Part shown: piece by piece, positions 16,888 to 24,965 of the stretch
Position numbering within the stretch: the first letter of the stretch is position 1
Layout of the letters: each line of letters opens with the position of its first letter
Assembly (NCBI GenBank): GCA_023630215.1
Contig: JALPRQ010000001.1
Location: forward strand, 1,674,001-1,738,000
Length of the DNA stretch: 64,000 bases
Source of the DNA: Rhodobacteraceae bacterium NBU2976
GTDB lineage: Bacteria > Pseudomonadota > Alphaproteobacteria > Rhodobacterales > Rhodobacteraceae
Reading direction: 5' to 3'
Position numbers and translations under genes: made by a program
The notes under the pieces: generated by a model
Seen by the model: the letters and a program-made list of their open reading frames with translations, nothing else
What the model was told of the DNA's origin: nothing
Databases searched by the model: none

Positions 16888-17745
16888 ATGGCTCTACCCG
16901 AGTTCACATTGCGCCAGCTATTGGAAGCCGGCGTTCACTTTGGCCACCAGACACATCGCTGGAATCCGCGCATGGAGCGTTACATCTACGGCTCCCGCAA
17001 TGGCATTCATATTATGGACCTGACGCAGACAGTTCCGCTGCTGGATCAGGCCTTGCAGGCGGTATCCGCATGCACCGCAAAAGGTGGCCGCATCCTGTTT
17101 GTTGGCACCAAGCGTCAGGCCTCGAAAGCCGTTGCTGATGCTGCTGAGCGGTCCGCACAATATTATATGAACCACCGTTGGCTGGGTGGCACGCTAACCA
17201 ACTGGAAAACCGTTTCCGCATCTATCAGCCGTTTGAAAAATATCGACGAGCAAATGGAAGCCGGTGCTGCTGGTCTGACCAAGAAAGAAGCGCTTCAGAT
17301 GACGCGCGAGCAGGACAAGCTGCAAGCCTCGCTGGGCGGTATCCGCGAAATGGGCGGCACGCCGGACATGATGGTCGTCATCGACACCAACAAAGAAGCG
17401 CTGGCAATTGCCGAGGCGAAAAAGCTGGGCATTCCGGTCATTGCGGTTCTGGATACCAACTCGGATCCGACTGGCATTGATTACCCGATCCCGGGCAATG
17501 ACGACGCCGCCCGCGCGATTGCGCTTTACTGCGACCTTATCGCGGGTGCCGCACTTGATGGGATGGCACAGCAGCTGGGCGCTGCCGGTGTCGATATTGG
17601 CGCTATGGAAGAAGCTCCGGCAGAAGAAACGCTGGCCGAAGTGGTTACCGAAGAAGAACCGAAGGTGAAGGTCGAGAAAAAACCGGCCAAGAAAGCCACT
17701 AAAGCCAAGCAAGACGACGTTCCGGCCGAAGAAAGCGCCGAATAA
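16888..17745 (+). CDS. rpsB: 30S ribosomal protein S2
   Basis: Small-subunit protein bound near the head/platform and needed for S1 association. 285 residues beginning [21 protein letters not shown], the conserved S2 N-terminus; [12 protein letters not shown] and YPIPGNDDA are conserved core motifs. The C-terminal ~40 residues are an acidic then Lys/Ala-rich extension, common in Rhodobacterales. Start at 16888 gives proper spacing (9) to GGAAAGG; an ATG at 16882 is too close. tsf follows after 70 bp that hold an 11-bp stem-loop. Confidence 0.97.
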   Translation: MALPEFTLRQLLEAGVHFGHQTHRWNPRMERYIYGSRNGIHIMDLTQTVPLLDQALQAVSACTAKGGRILFVGTKRQASKAVADAAERSAQYYMNHRWLGGTLTNWKTVSASISRLKNIDEQMEAGAAGLTKKEALQMTREQDKLQASLGGIREMGGTPDMMVVIDTNKEALAIAEAKKLGIPVIAVLDTNSDPTGIDYPIPGNDDAARAIALYCDLIAGAALDGMAQQLGAAGVDIGAMEEAPAEETLAEVVTEEEPKVKVEKKPAKKATKAKQDDVPAEESAE

Positions 17746-17757
17746 GCCTTGTCTTAA

Positions 17758-17788
17758 GCCTGTCGCATTGATCCGCTATGCGGCAGGC
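17758..17788 (+). promoter_or_regulatory. Stem-loop between rpsB and tsf
   Basis: GCCTGTCGCAT and ATGCGGCAGGC pair over 11 positions with one G-U, loop TGATCCGCT. No T-run follows, so it is not an intrinsic terminator; it may stabilise or process the rpsB-tsf mRNA. Confidence 0.45.
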
Positions 17789-17818
17789 ACCCCAAATGAC
17801 TGATAAAGGAGAGTAGTG

Positions 17819-18697
17819 ATGGCTATCACTGCAGCTATGGTTAAGGAACTGCGCGACAGCACTGGCGCAGGCATGATGGATGCAAAAAAAGCGTTGACGG
17901 AAACTGATGGCGACATGGAAGCCGCGGTTGACTGGTTGCGCACCAAAGGTCTGGCGAAGGCCGCCAAGAAATCCGGCCGCACCGCTGCCGAAGGTCTGGT
18001 TGCAGTTGCGGTTGACGGCGGCGTAGGCGTTGCGGTCGAAGTAAACTCGGAAACCGATTTCGTCGCGAAAAACGCGGATTTCCAGAAAATGGTTGGTTCG
18101 ATTGCGAGCGTGGCTTTGGGTGTATCCGACATCGAGGCCTTGGTTGGTGCTGACATGGGCGGCAAATCGGTTGGTGACGTTGTGACCGACAAGATCGCCA
18201 CGATTGGTGAAAACATGACCGTGCGCCGCATGGCACGTCTGGAAGGGGACAGCGTTGCTGCCTATGTGCATAATGCTGCCGCAGACGGAATGGGTCAGAT
18301 CGGCGTGCTGGTTGCCGTCAAAGGGAACGACACGCAAGGCATCGCCAAGCAGATCGCTATGCATGTTGCTGCGACCAGCCCGGCGTCGTTGAATGAAAAT
18401 GACCTGGACCCGGCATTGGTCGAGCGCGAGAAAAACGTTCTGACCGAACAGGCTCGTGAATCTGGCAAGCCCGAAAACATCATTGAAAACATGATCGTTG
18501 GTCGCATGAAGAAGTTTTTCTCCGAGGTCACGCTGGTCAACCAGCAGTTCGTGATTAACCCGGACATCACGGTGGCTCAGGCCGCAAAAGATGCTGGCGT
18601 CGAGGTCACGGGCTTTGTGCGTTTGGCCGTCGGTGAAGGCATTGAAAAAGAGGAAGAGGATTTCGCAGCCGAAGTCGCGAAAACCATGGGGGGTTAA
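17819..18697 (+). CDS. tsf: Elongation factor Ts
   Basis: Nucleotide-exchange factor that recharges EF-Tu with GTP. 292 residues. N-terminal UBA-like domain with signature [19 protein letters not shown], followed by the duplicated dimerisation core ([11 protein letters not shown] is the EF-Tu-contacting TDFV). Start is the ATG at 17819 behind AAGGAGAG; the overlapping GTG at 17816 is less likely. Ends 24 bp before a strong terminator. Confidence 0.97.
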   Translation: MAITAAMVKELRDSTGAGMMDAKKALTETDGDMEAAVDWLRTKGLAKAAKKSGRTAAEGLVAVAVDGGVGVAVEVNSETDFVAKNADFQKMVGSIASVALGVSDIEALVGADMGGKSVGDVVTDKIATIGENMTVRRMARLEGDSVAAYVHNAAADGMGQIGVLVAVKGNDTQGIAKQIAMHVAATSPASLNENDLDPALVEREKNVLTEQARESGKPENIIENMIVGRMKKFFSEVTLVNQQFVINPDITVAQAAKDAGVEVTGFVRLAVGEGIEKEEEDFAAEVAKTMGG

Positions 18698-18721
18698 ACA
18701 CCTCTGACTTCCATGTTAGCC

Positions 18722-18752
18722 AAAGGCGCGAGGTCATCACTCGCGCCTTTTT
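18722..18752 (+). terminator. Rho-independent terminator after tsf
   Basis: Stem AAAGGCGCGAG (18722-18732) with CTCGCGCCTTT (18740-18750), 7-nt loop, T-run to 18752. It ends the rpsB-tsf transcript before the sulfotransferase gene. Confidence 0.85.
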
Positions 18753-18765
18753 GCTTGGAGTAGGG

Positions 18766-19518
18766 ATGGCGTATCTTTCGCTTGTGACAGTGCATCGTCA
18801 CCGATTGGTATATGTGGCGGTGCCCAAGAATGCTTCTCGGAGCATGTATCAATTGATGGTGCATCTGGCAGGTGTGCCCAGCGATTACCCGGATCCGTTT
18901 GGTCGATTTCCCCGCGGGTTAAACCCGGAACTGTCCCGCTATGGTTTGACAGAGAAATTCATGGGGCGTGATGATGCCGTGCGCTATCAGGAAAGTCTGG
19001 GTGGTTACACTTGGTTTGCCGTGACGCGCGATCCTTACAGGCGCAGCGCTTCTGCCTATTTCGATAAGCTCAACCGGTATGCTCGCGTCTATGCACGTGG
19101 GCCGCATCTTTGGTCGAAATTTCGCACATTTGCCGGACCGATGCAAAACTGGGGGGATACCGCTCGGGCGAACGCATATTTGCGCCGCTCGCTCTCGTTC
19201 GAGGATTTTTTACAAGGCCTGCAAACGCACGGCACAGATATTGACCCGCATTTTGCCACCCAACATCATTTGCTGGGCGAGGGGGCCGTCCACATAGATC
19301 ATATTTATCCCCTGTCAGAACTCTCTGAATTGATGAGCACCCTTGGTCATCTGGTCGGGCAGAGCGAACTGGAACGCTTTGCAGAGAAAAAAGTTAACGT
19401 TGGAAGAAATCCCGAAAAATACGCGAACTTAATGACGGATACAGCGTGTCAGCTTATCGACAGTCTTTACCAAGAAGACTTTACCCATTTGGGTTTTGCA
19501 CGCCGAAAACCCGTATGA
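18766..19518 (+). CDS. Sulfotransferase family protein
   Basis: Likely transfers sulfate from PAPS to a carbohydrate, lipid or small molecule. In the 250-residue product the 5'-phosphosulfate-binding loop is VAVPKNASRSMY (about 19-30) and the 3'-phosphate-binding segment is TRDPYRRSASAYFDKL (about 87-102), as in carbohydrate-type sulfotransferase family 2 proteins. No signal peptide. Start at 18766 follows GGAGTAGGG. It lies between a strong tsf terminator and pyrH and so interrupts the otherwise conserved tsf-pyrH order; it may supply its own promoter. Acceptor unknown. Confidence 0.82.
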   Translation: MAYLSLVTVHRHRLVYVAVPKNASRSMYQLMVHLAGVPSDYPDPFGRFPRGLNPELSRYGLTEKFMGRDDAVRYQESLGGYTWFAVTRDPYRRSASAYFDKLNRYARVYARGPHLWSKFRTFAGPMQNWGDTARANAYLRRSLSFEDFLQGLQTHGTDIDPHFATQHHLLGEGAVHIDHIYPLSELSELMSTLGHLVGQSELERFAEKKVNVGRNPEKYANLMTDTACQLIDSLYQEDFTHLGFARRKPV

Positions 19519-19613
19519 TCCGAACAAATCTGCACAAAAAATCCCTGCTTTTGACGTTGAAACCGTTCGTCTTTTCCGACATGGTGCATCCAATTCGAAA
19601 AGGGGGATGATCA

Positions 19614-20351
19614 ATGCCGGATGGAGACACACAAACCAAGCCGAAATACAAACGTGTGTTGTTGAAAATTTCCGGGGAAGCCCTGATGGGGGATACCCAG
19701 TTCGGCCTGCATCCGCCGACAGTTCAACGGGTTGCTGAAGAAATCAAGAAAGTGCACGAGCAGGGGGTGGAAATCGGTGTTGTCATCGGTGGGGGCAATA
19801 TTTTCCGCGGTCTCCAAGGATCTGCACAGGGGATGGAACGCACAACCGCCGATTATATGGGCATGTTGGCGACGGTCATGAACGCGTTGGCCATGCAATC
19901 TGCCCTGGAAGGGATGGGCGTTTTCACCCGCGTGATTTCTGCAATTCCCATGGATCAGGTCTGTGAGCCCTATATCCGGCGTCGCGCCGTCCGCCATCTA
20001 GAGAAAAAACGCGTCTGTATATTTGCAGCGGGCACTGGCAATCCCTATTTTACGACGGATACGGCAGCAACGCTGCGCGCGTCGGAAATGGGCTGCGAAG
20101 CCCTGTTCAAGGGCACTCAGGTGGATGGAATTTATGACAGCGACCCGAAACTCAACCCGGATGCCAAACGGTATGAGCTGGTCAGCTATGACGAAGTATT
20201 GCAAAAGAATCTGAAGGTTATGGATGCCTCGGCCATTGCCCTGGCGCGCGACAACAAACTGCCGATTGTTGTATTTTCACTGAATGCGCCGGGCGGTTTC
20301 CTTAGCATTTTAAATGGCGAAGGCAATTTCACTGTAGTAGAACCTTCGTAA
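19614..20351 (+). CDS. pyrH: UMP kinase (uridylate kinase)
   Basis: Hexameric bacterial UMP kinase phosphorylating UMP to UDP in pyrimidine nucleotide synthesis, regulated by GTP and UTP. 245 residues with [14 protein letters not shown] at the N-terminus (ATP phosphate-binding Lys), [11 protein letters not shown] and the conserved [13 protein letters not shown]. Start ATG at 19614 lies behind AAAGGGGGATG-type sequence. First gene of the long run pyrH-frr-uppS-cdsA-dxr-rseP. Confidence 0.97.
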   Translation: MPDGDTQTKPKYKRVLLKISGEALMGDTQFGLHPPTVQRVAEEIKKVHEQGVEIGVVIGGGNIFRGLQGSAQGMERTTADYMGMLATVMNALAMQSALEGMGVFTRVISAIPMDQVCEPYIRRRAVRHLEKKRVCIFAAGTGNPYFTTDTAATLRASEMGCEALFKGTQVDGIYDSDPKLNPDAKRYELVSYDEVLQKNLKVMDASAIALARDNKLPIVVFSLNAPGGFLSILNGEGNFTVVEPS

Positions 20352-20364
20352 GAGGAGTTTTCAC

Positions 20365-20922
20365 ATGTCTGACGAAGAAATTGATCTGGACGATCTGGAA
20401 AAACGCATGCACGGCGCTTTGACAGCGTTGAAGCATGATTTTGCATCATTGCGGACGGGGCGTGCCTCGGCATCTATGCTGGATGCTGTGGTTGTGGATG
20501 CTTATGGGGCAGCCATGCCCATCAACCAGGTTGCGACCATCAACGTCCCAGAACCGCGTATGGTTTCGGTCAGTGTCTGGGACAAGGGATTGGTGAATGC
20601 CGTTGACAAGGCGATCCGCCAATCCGGACTGGGGCTGAACCCTGTTGTCGATGGCACCACTTTGCGTCTGCCCATCCCCGAACTGAACGAGGAGCGACGC
20701 ATCGAATTGACTAAGCTGGCCGGTCAATATGCCGAACAATCCCGTATCGCGGTGCGCAACGTGCGCAAAGACGGAATGGATCAGGTCAAACGTGCCAAGG
20801 ACAGCATGTCCGAAGATGATCAGAAGATGTGGTCTGACGAGATTCAGGAACTGACAGACAAGGCGATCAAGGATATCGACAAAGCACTGGACGTGAAACA
20901 AGCCGAGATCATGCAGGTATAA
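20365..20922 (+). CDS. frr: Ribosome recycling factor
   Basis: Splits post-termination ribosomes together with EF-G. 185 residues, the usual length; three-helix-bundle sequence with [12 protein letters not shown] and the conserved [26 protein letters not shown]. Behind AAGAGGAG 13 bp after pyrH, so co-transcribed. Confidence 0.97.
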   Translation: MSDEEIDLDDLEKRMHGALTALKHDFASLRTGRASASMLDAVVVDAYGAAMPINQVATINVPEPRMVSVSVWDKGLVNAVDKAIRQSGLGLNPVVDGTTLRLPIPELNEERRIELTKLAGQYAEQSRIAVRNVRKDGMDQVKRAKDSMSEDDQKMWSDEIQELTDKAIKDIDKALDVKQAEIMQV

Positions 20923-20926
20923 ATCG

Positions 20927-21631
20927 GTGAGCGTTCCCCGACATGTCGCCATTGTAATGGACGGAAACGGTCGCTGGGCGACCCGTCGGGGATTGCCACG
21001 ACTGGCCGGGCACAAGGCAGGAGCTGAACGTGTACGCGACGTGGTCGAGCTAACCCCCTCGTTAGGGGTTGAGTATCTTACGTTATTTGCCTTTTCGACA
21101 GAAAACTGGATGCGTTCACGCGGCGAAGTGAACGGCCTGATGATGTTGTTCAAACATTATATGAAATCCGAAGCGGCAACGTTGGTCAGAAATGGTGTCC
21201 GTGTGCGGTTCATTGGAGAACGCAGCCGACTGGAGCCTGACATTCAACGGCAAATGCAGGGGTTGGAGGAGCAGACCTCCAATAACAGCAAACTGCATCT
21301 GACGTTGGCGCTGAATTACGGCGGGCGCGACGAGATTACGCGTGCGATGAAGCGGATCGCAGCCAAGGTTAAAACTGGCGAGATAATGCCGGATGACATC
21401 ACTCAGGACGTTGTGTCAGCCCATTTGGATACGGCAGGATTACCCGATCCCGACCTGATTATTCGCACCTCTGGGGAGTTGCGCACTTCGGGATTCCTAC
21501 CTTGGCAATCCGCCTATGCTGAGTATGTGTTTCCCGAAACATTGTGGCCGGATTTCGTTCCGGGTGAATATGTAGACATCATCAACAGTTTTGGAACTCG
21601 GGAACGCCGTTTTGGCGCGGTGGCGGGATGA
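20927..21631 (+). CDS. uppS: Isoprenyl transferase (undecaprenyl diphosphate synthase)
   Basis: cis-prenyltransferase that elongates farnesyl diphosphate with isopentenyl diphosphate to the C55 lipid carrier for peptidoglycan and O-antigen. 234 residues: MDGNGRW (11-17) with the catalytic Asp, AFSTENW, and the C-terminal RTSGELRTSGFLPWQ with the Arg pair that binds IPP. GTG start 4 bp after frr; overlaps cdsA by 4 bp. The usual SNFLLWQ is TSGFLPWQ here, a conservative variation. Confidence 0.96.
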   Translation: MSVPRHVAIVMDGNGRWATRRGLPRLAGHKAGAERVRDVVELTPSLGVEYLTLFAFSTENWMRSRGEVNGLMMLFKHYMKSEAATLVRNGVRVRFIGERSRLEPDIQRQMQGLEEQTSNNSKLHLTLALNYGGRDEITRAMKRIAAKVKTGEIMPDDITQDVVSAHLDTAGLPDPDLIIRTSGELRTSGFLPWQSAYAEYVFPETLWPDFVPGEYVDIINSFGTRERRFGAVAG

Positions 21632-22401
21632 ACGAAGGGTCCAAATATGCTGATCTGACACCGCGCATCGCCTCGGCCATTGTGCTGATCGGTATCGCGG
21701 CTGTGGGATTTGCAGCAGGCGGGATTTGGGCCGCGTTACTGATTGCGGTTGTGTCGATGATCATGTTGTGGGAATTCGCGCGATTGACCCGATTTAACGC
21801 CGGATATTTCATGCCGGTGATGGTCGCAACCGGGGCAATTTCCATTCTGATCACTTGGCAAACCTCGGCTTGGGTAGGGATGCTCATTCTTGTCGTCGGA
21901 ATGTTGGCGCTTTATCGCGAAAATCGACGTGAGTGGGCGTTGTCAGCATTGGGGCTTGCCTATGTAGGCGGAGCGGCCTTGGCGATTTATACGATTTACG
22001 TCGGTGCGAACGGGATCTGGAACCTATTTTGGGTGATCCTTGTTGTGGTTCTGTCTGATATCGGCGGATATTTCGCTGGTCGCACCTTTGGTGGCCCGAA
22101 GCTTTGGCCAGCTATTAGCCCAAAGAAAACCTGGTCCGGAACGCTTGGCGGGTGGGGGCTGGCAGTTGTTGGGGGCATCATTATTGCGATCTTTACGCCC
22201 TATCAGCTGTTCTTCGCCATTCTCGTCTCGCTAGTTTTGTGCATCGCAGCACAAGCGGGGGATTTGTTGGAGAGCTGGGTGAAACGCAAACAGGGGGTAA
22301 AAGATGCCTCGAACCTCATTCCCGGCCACGGCGGTTTTTTGGATCGATTTGATGCATTGATGGCGGCGGCATTGATCTTTCTGGCTTTGCCGGGCGTTTG
22401 A
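21628..22401 (+). CDS. cdsA: Phosphatidate cytidylyltransferase
   Basis: Polytopic membrane enzyme making CDP-diacylglycerol from phosphatidate and CTP, the branch point of phospholipid synthesis. 257 residues, about seven hydrophobic helices. The family signature is visible near the C-terminus: SWVKRKQGVKDASNLIPGHG then DRFD (S-x-x-K-R-x4-KD...GHGG-x2-DR-x-D). Start overlaps uppS stop (ATGA). Confidence 0.96.
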   Translation: MNEGSKYADLTPRIASAIVLIGIAAVGFAAGGIWAALLIAVVSMIMLWEFARLTRFNAGYFMPVMVATGAISILITWQTSAWVGMLILVVGMLALYRENRREWALSALGLAYVGGAALAIYTIYVGANGIWNLFWVILVVVLSDIGGYFAGRTFGGPKLWPAISPKKTWSGTLGGWGLAVVGGIIIAIFTPYQLFFAILVSLVLCIAAQAGDLLESWVKRKQGVKDASNLIPGHGGFLDRFDALMAAALIFLALPGV

Positions 22402-22404
22402 TCA

Positions 22405-23559
22405 ATGCGAACTGTCAGCGTATTTGGTTCTACGGGTTCTATCGGGTGTAACACGCTTTCCCTGCTGGGGGCAGAACATCATGTCAAAGTTCTGACAGCC
22501 GCCAGAAATGCGGCGAAACTGGCAGATCAGGCCATTGCCCACAAGGCCGAGCTGGCCGTCATCGAAGACGAAACCCTGTTGCCTGAATTGACCTCACGAC
22601 TATCAGGAACATCTGTTCGGGCCACGGCCGGACAGACGGCCTTGATCGAAGCGGCGCAGGAACCTGTGGATTGGGCCATGTCCGCGATTATCGGTTCGGC
22701 GGGTCTGGCCCCGACATTGGCATTGGCAGGGTCCGCCCGCACATTAGCGCTGGCAAACAAGGAAAGCATGGTCTGCGCGGGCGAGCTGGTAAACGCCAAA
22801 TGCGCGGCGTCAGGGTGCCAACTGATCCCAGTGGACAGCGAACATAGCGCCATCTTTCAGGCATTGGCTGGTCAGGACAGCAAACAGGTGCGCCGTGTGC
22901 TCTTGACCTCTTCAGGCGGTCCGTTTCGCACTTGGAGCCTTGCCCAAATGAAGGAGGCAAGCCTGGCAGATACGTTGAACCATCCGAATTTTTCGATGGG
23001 ACAGCGGATCACGATTGACAGCGCCACAATGTTTAACAAGGCGCTAGAGGTGATCGAAGCCCAGCAATTATTTGCGGTTACGTCAGAACAGATCGACGTG
23101 GTGGTCCATCCTCAGCAAATCGTGCATTCCATGGTCGAGTTTCAGGACATGACCATTTTGGCGCAGCTTGGCAGCCCGGATATGCGCGGCGCGATTGGAT
23201 ATGCCTTGCATTATCCCCAGCGAAAGCCATTGCCGATTGAACCGTTGGATTTTATGACACTGTCGCGCTTGGATTTTGAACCCCCGGATGAAACCCGCTT
23301 TCCGGCATTGCGACTGGCACGCGAAGTGCTGGTGCATGGTGGATTGACCGGAACCGTTTTCAACGCCGCAAAAGAGGTGGCACTCGATAAGTTTATCGCA
23401 GGGCATATCGGTTTTTTGGACATGGCTGATCTAATCGCTTATGTTTTGGACCGGTTGGTAGAAGAATCGGCGGTGCAGCACAGCACCGAAGGGCTCGACA
23501 TTGTGATGGGTATGGATAAATCGGCCAGAGATATCGGCCAAACCTGGAGGCCCACCTGA
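22405..23559 (+). CDS. dxr: 1-deoxy-D-xylulose 5-phosphate reductoisomerase
   Basis: Second enzyme of the MEP isoprenoid pathway: NADPH-dependent conversion of DXP to MEP. 384 residues. NADPH-binding GSTGSIG (8-14), ALANKES, and the metal/substrate site with PVDSEHSAIFQ and SSGGPFR are seen. It sits between cdsA and rseP with 3-bp and overlapping (1-bp) junctions, and supplies IPP used by the neighbouring UppS. Confidence 0.96.
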   Translation: MRTVSVFGSTGSIGCNTLSLLGAEHHVKVLTAARNAAKLADQAIAHKAELAVIEDETLLPELTSRLSGTSVRATAGQTALIEAAQEPVDWAMSAIIGSAGLAPTLALAGSARTLALANKESMVCAGELVNAKCAASGCQLIPVDSEHSAIFQALAGQDSKQVRRVLLTSSGGPFRTWSLAQMKEASLADTLNHPNFSMGQRITIDSATMFNKALEVIEAQQLFAVTSEQIDVVVHPQQIVHSMVEFQDMTILAQLGSPDMRGAIGYALHYPQRKPLPIEPLDFMTLSRLDFEPPDETRFPALRLAREVLVHGGLTGTVFNAAKEVALDKFIAGHIGFLDMADLIAYVLDRLVEESAVQHSTEGLDIVMGMDKSARDIGQTWRPT

Positions 23560-24917
23560 TGGAGCTGATCTCGCAAATTCCCTTGTTTGGCGGCGTAATT
23601 TCGACATTTGTATCATTTCTGGCCGTCATCGGGATCGTCGTGTTTGTCCATGAATATGGTCATTATATCGTGGGGCGCTGGTGTGGGATTTACGCCGAAA
23701 CTTTCTCGATGGGGATGGGGCCAGTGATCTGGTCGCGCAAAGATCGACACGGCACCGTTTGGCAAGTTTCGGCGGTTCCCATTGGCGGCTATGTAAAATT
23801 TCTTGGCGATCGCAATGCAGCGAGCGCGCCCGAAGACGCGGAGGCGATCGCGCAGATGAGCGAGATCGATCAGGCGCGAAGTTTCCCGCGAGCGGCGGTT
23901 TACAAACGCGCGCTGACCGTGCTTGCCGGACCGATGGCCAATATGCTGCTGTCGATCGTCGTTTTTGCCGGACTTATCTTGTGGCAGGGCACCGCAACCG
24001 AGGTCCCCACCGTCGGGCAGGTCATGACGCTTCCCGATGGCAATGATAGCCTGCGCGAAGGCGATGAAATTCTGGCGGTGCAGGGGCAGAACGTCTCGTC
24101 CTTCAGCGAAATTTACGAAATTGCCCTGAATATGGAAGAGCCCGGCAATATGGGAATGCTGATCCGGCGTGACGGTCAGGAACTTCTGGTTTCGGTTCCC
24201 TATCTGTTGCCCGCCGCGATTTACGGCGTAGAACCTTTATCTGCTGCTGATAATGCCGGGTTGCGAACTGGGGATATCATACTGGAAGCCAACGGCGAAC
24301 CGTTGGTGGCCTTTCACAATCTGCGCAAAATTGTCGAAGCGTCGGGGGATACGCCCATTCCCATTAAAGTCTGGCGCAACGAACAGGTGGTCGACTTGAC
24401 GGTAACACCACAATTACGCGAATTTCCCGACGGGAATGGCGGGTTCGAAAAGCGGGTCATGATCGGTATAAGCGGGGCGTTTCTGATTGAACCGGCCACC
24501 GAAACTCCGGGCTTCCTGACGGCTCTATCGCTCGGGGCGAGGCAGGTTGTGCGGGTGCTGGACAGTTCCTTGAACGCCCTGAAACATATCATTCTTGGCA
24601 ATCTAAGTCCAAGCAATCTGCAAGGACCATTAGGCATCGCGCAAATGTCTCAATCCACCGCCATGCAGGGATTGACGACATTTCTGTCATTTGTTGCGGT
24701 GGTCTCTATCGGGATCGGAATGTTGAACCTGTTCCCAGTACCGATGCTTGACGGCGGACATTTGGTCTTCTTCCTGATCGAGGCGGTACGCGGCAAGCCG
24801 CTTGGCGGAAAAACAATTCAGATTTCAGTATCAATTGGGCTAGCTATGGTCCTGTTACTAATGGTATTTGTCACGTATAACGATATCGGTCGACTTATCG
24901 CTCGGTTGGTCGGTTAG
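23559..24917 (+). CDS. rseP: RIP metalloprotease RseP (site-2 protease)
   Basis: Intramembrane zinc protease cleaving anti-sigma factors in envelope stress and remnant signal peptides. 452 residues. Zinc site HEYGH (31-35) in the first transmembrane helix and the third ligand region NLFPVPMLDGGH near the C-terminus. Two PDZ domains lie in the periplasmic centre (about 130-290). Four hydrophobic segments overall. Start overlaps the dxr stop by one base. Confidence 0.95.
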   Translation: MELISQIPLFGGVISTFVSFLAVIGIVVFVHEYGHYIVGRWCGIYAETFSMGMGPVIWSRKDRHGTVWQVSAVPIGGYVKFLGDRNAASAPEDAEAIAQMSEIDQARSFPRAAVYKRALTVLAGPMANMLLSIVVFAGLILWQGTATEVPTVGQVMTLPDGNDSLREGDEILAVQGQNVSSFSEIYEIALNMEEPGNMGMLIRRDGQELLVSVPYLLPAAIYGVEPLSAADNAGLRTGDIILEANGEPLVAFHNLRKIVEASGDTPIPIKVWRNEQVVDLTVTPQLREFPDGNGGFEKRVMIGISGAFLIEPATETPGFLTALSLGARQVVRVLDSSLNALKHIILGNLSPSNLQGPLGIAQMSQSTAMQGLTTFLSFVAVVSIGIGMLNLFPVPMLDGGHLVFFLIEAVRGKPLGGKTIQISVSIGLAMVLLLMVFVTYNDIGRLIARLVG

Positions 24918-24965
24918 TGCTGCCTAATTCAGGAATCGGAGCTGCTCCCGATTCTTGTGAAACAT

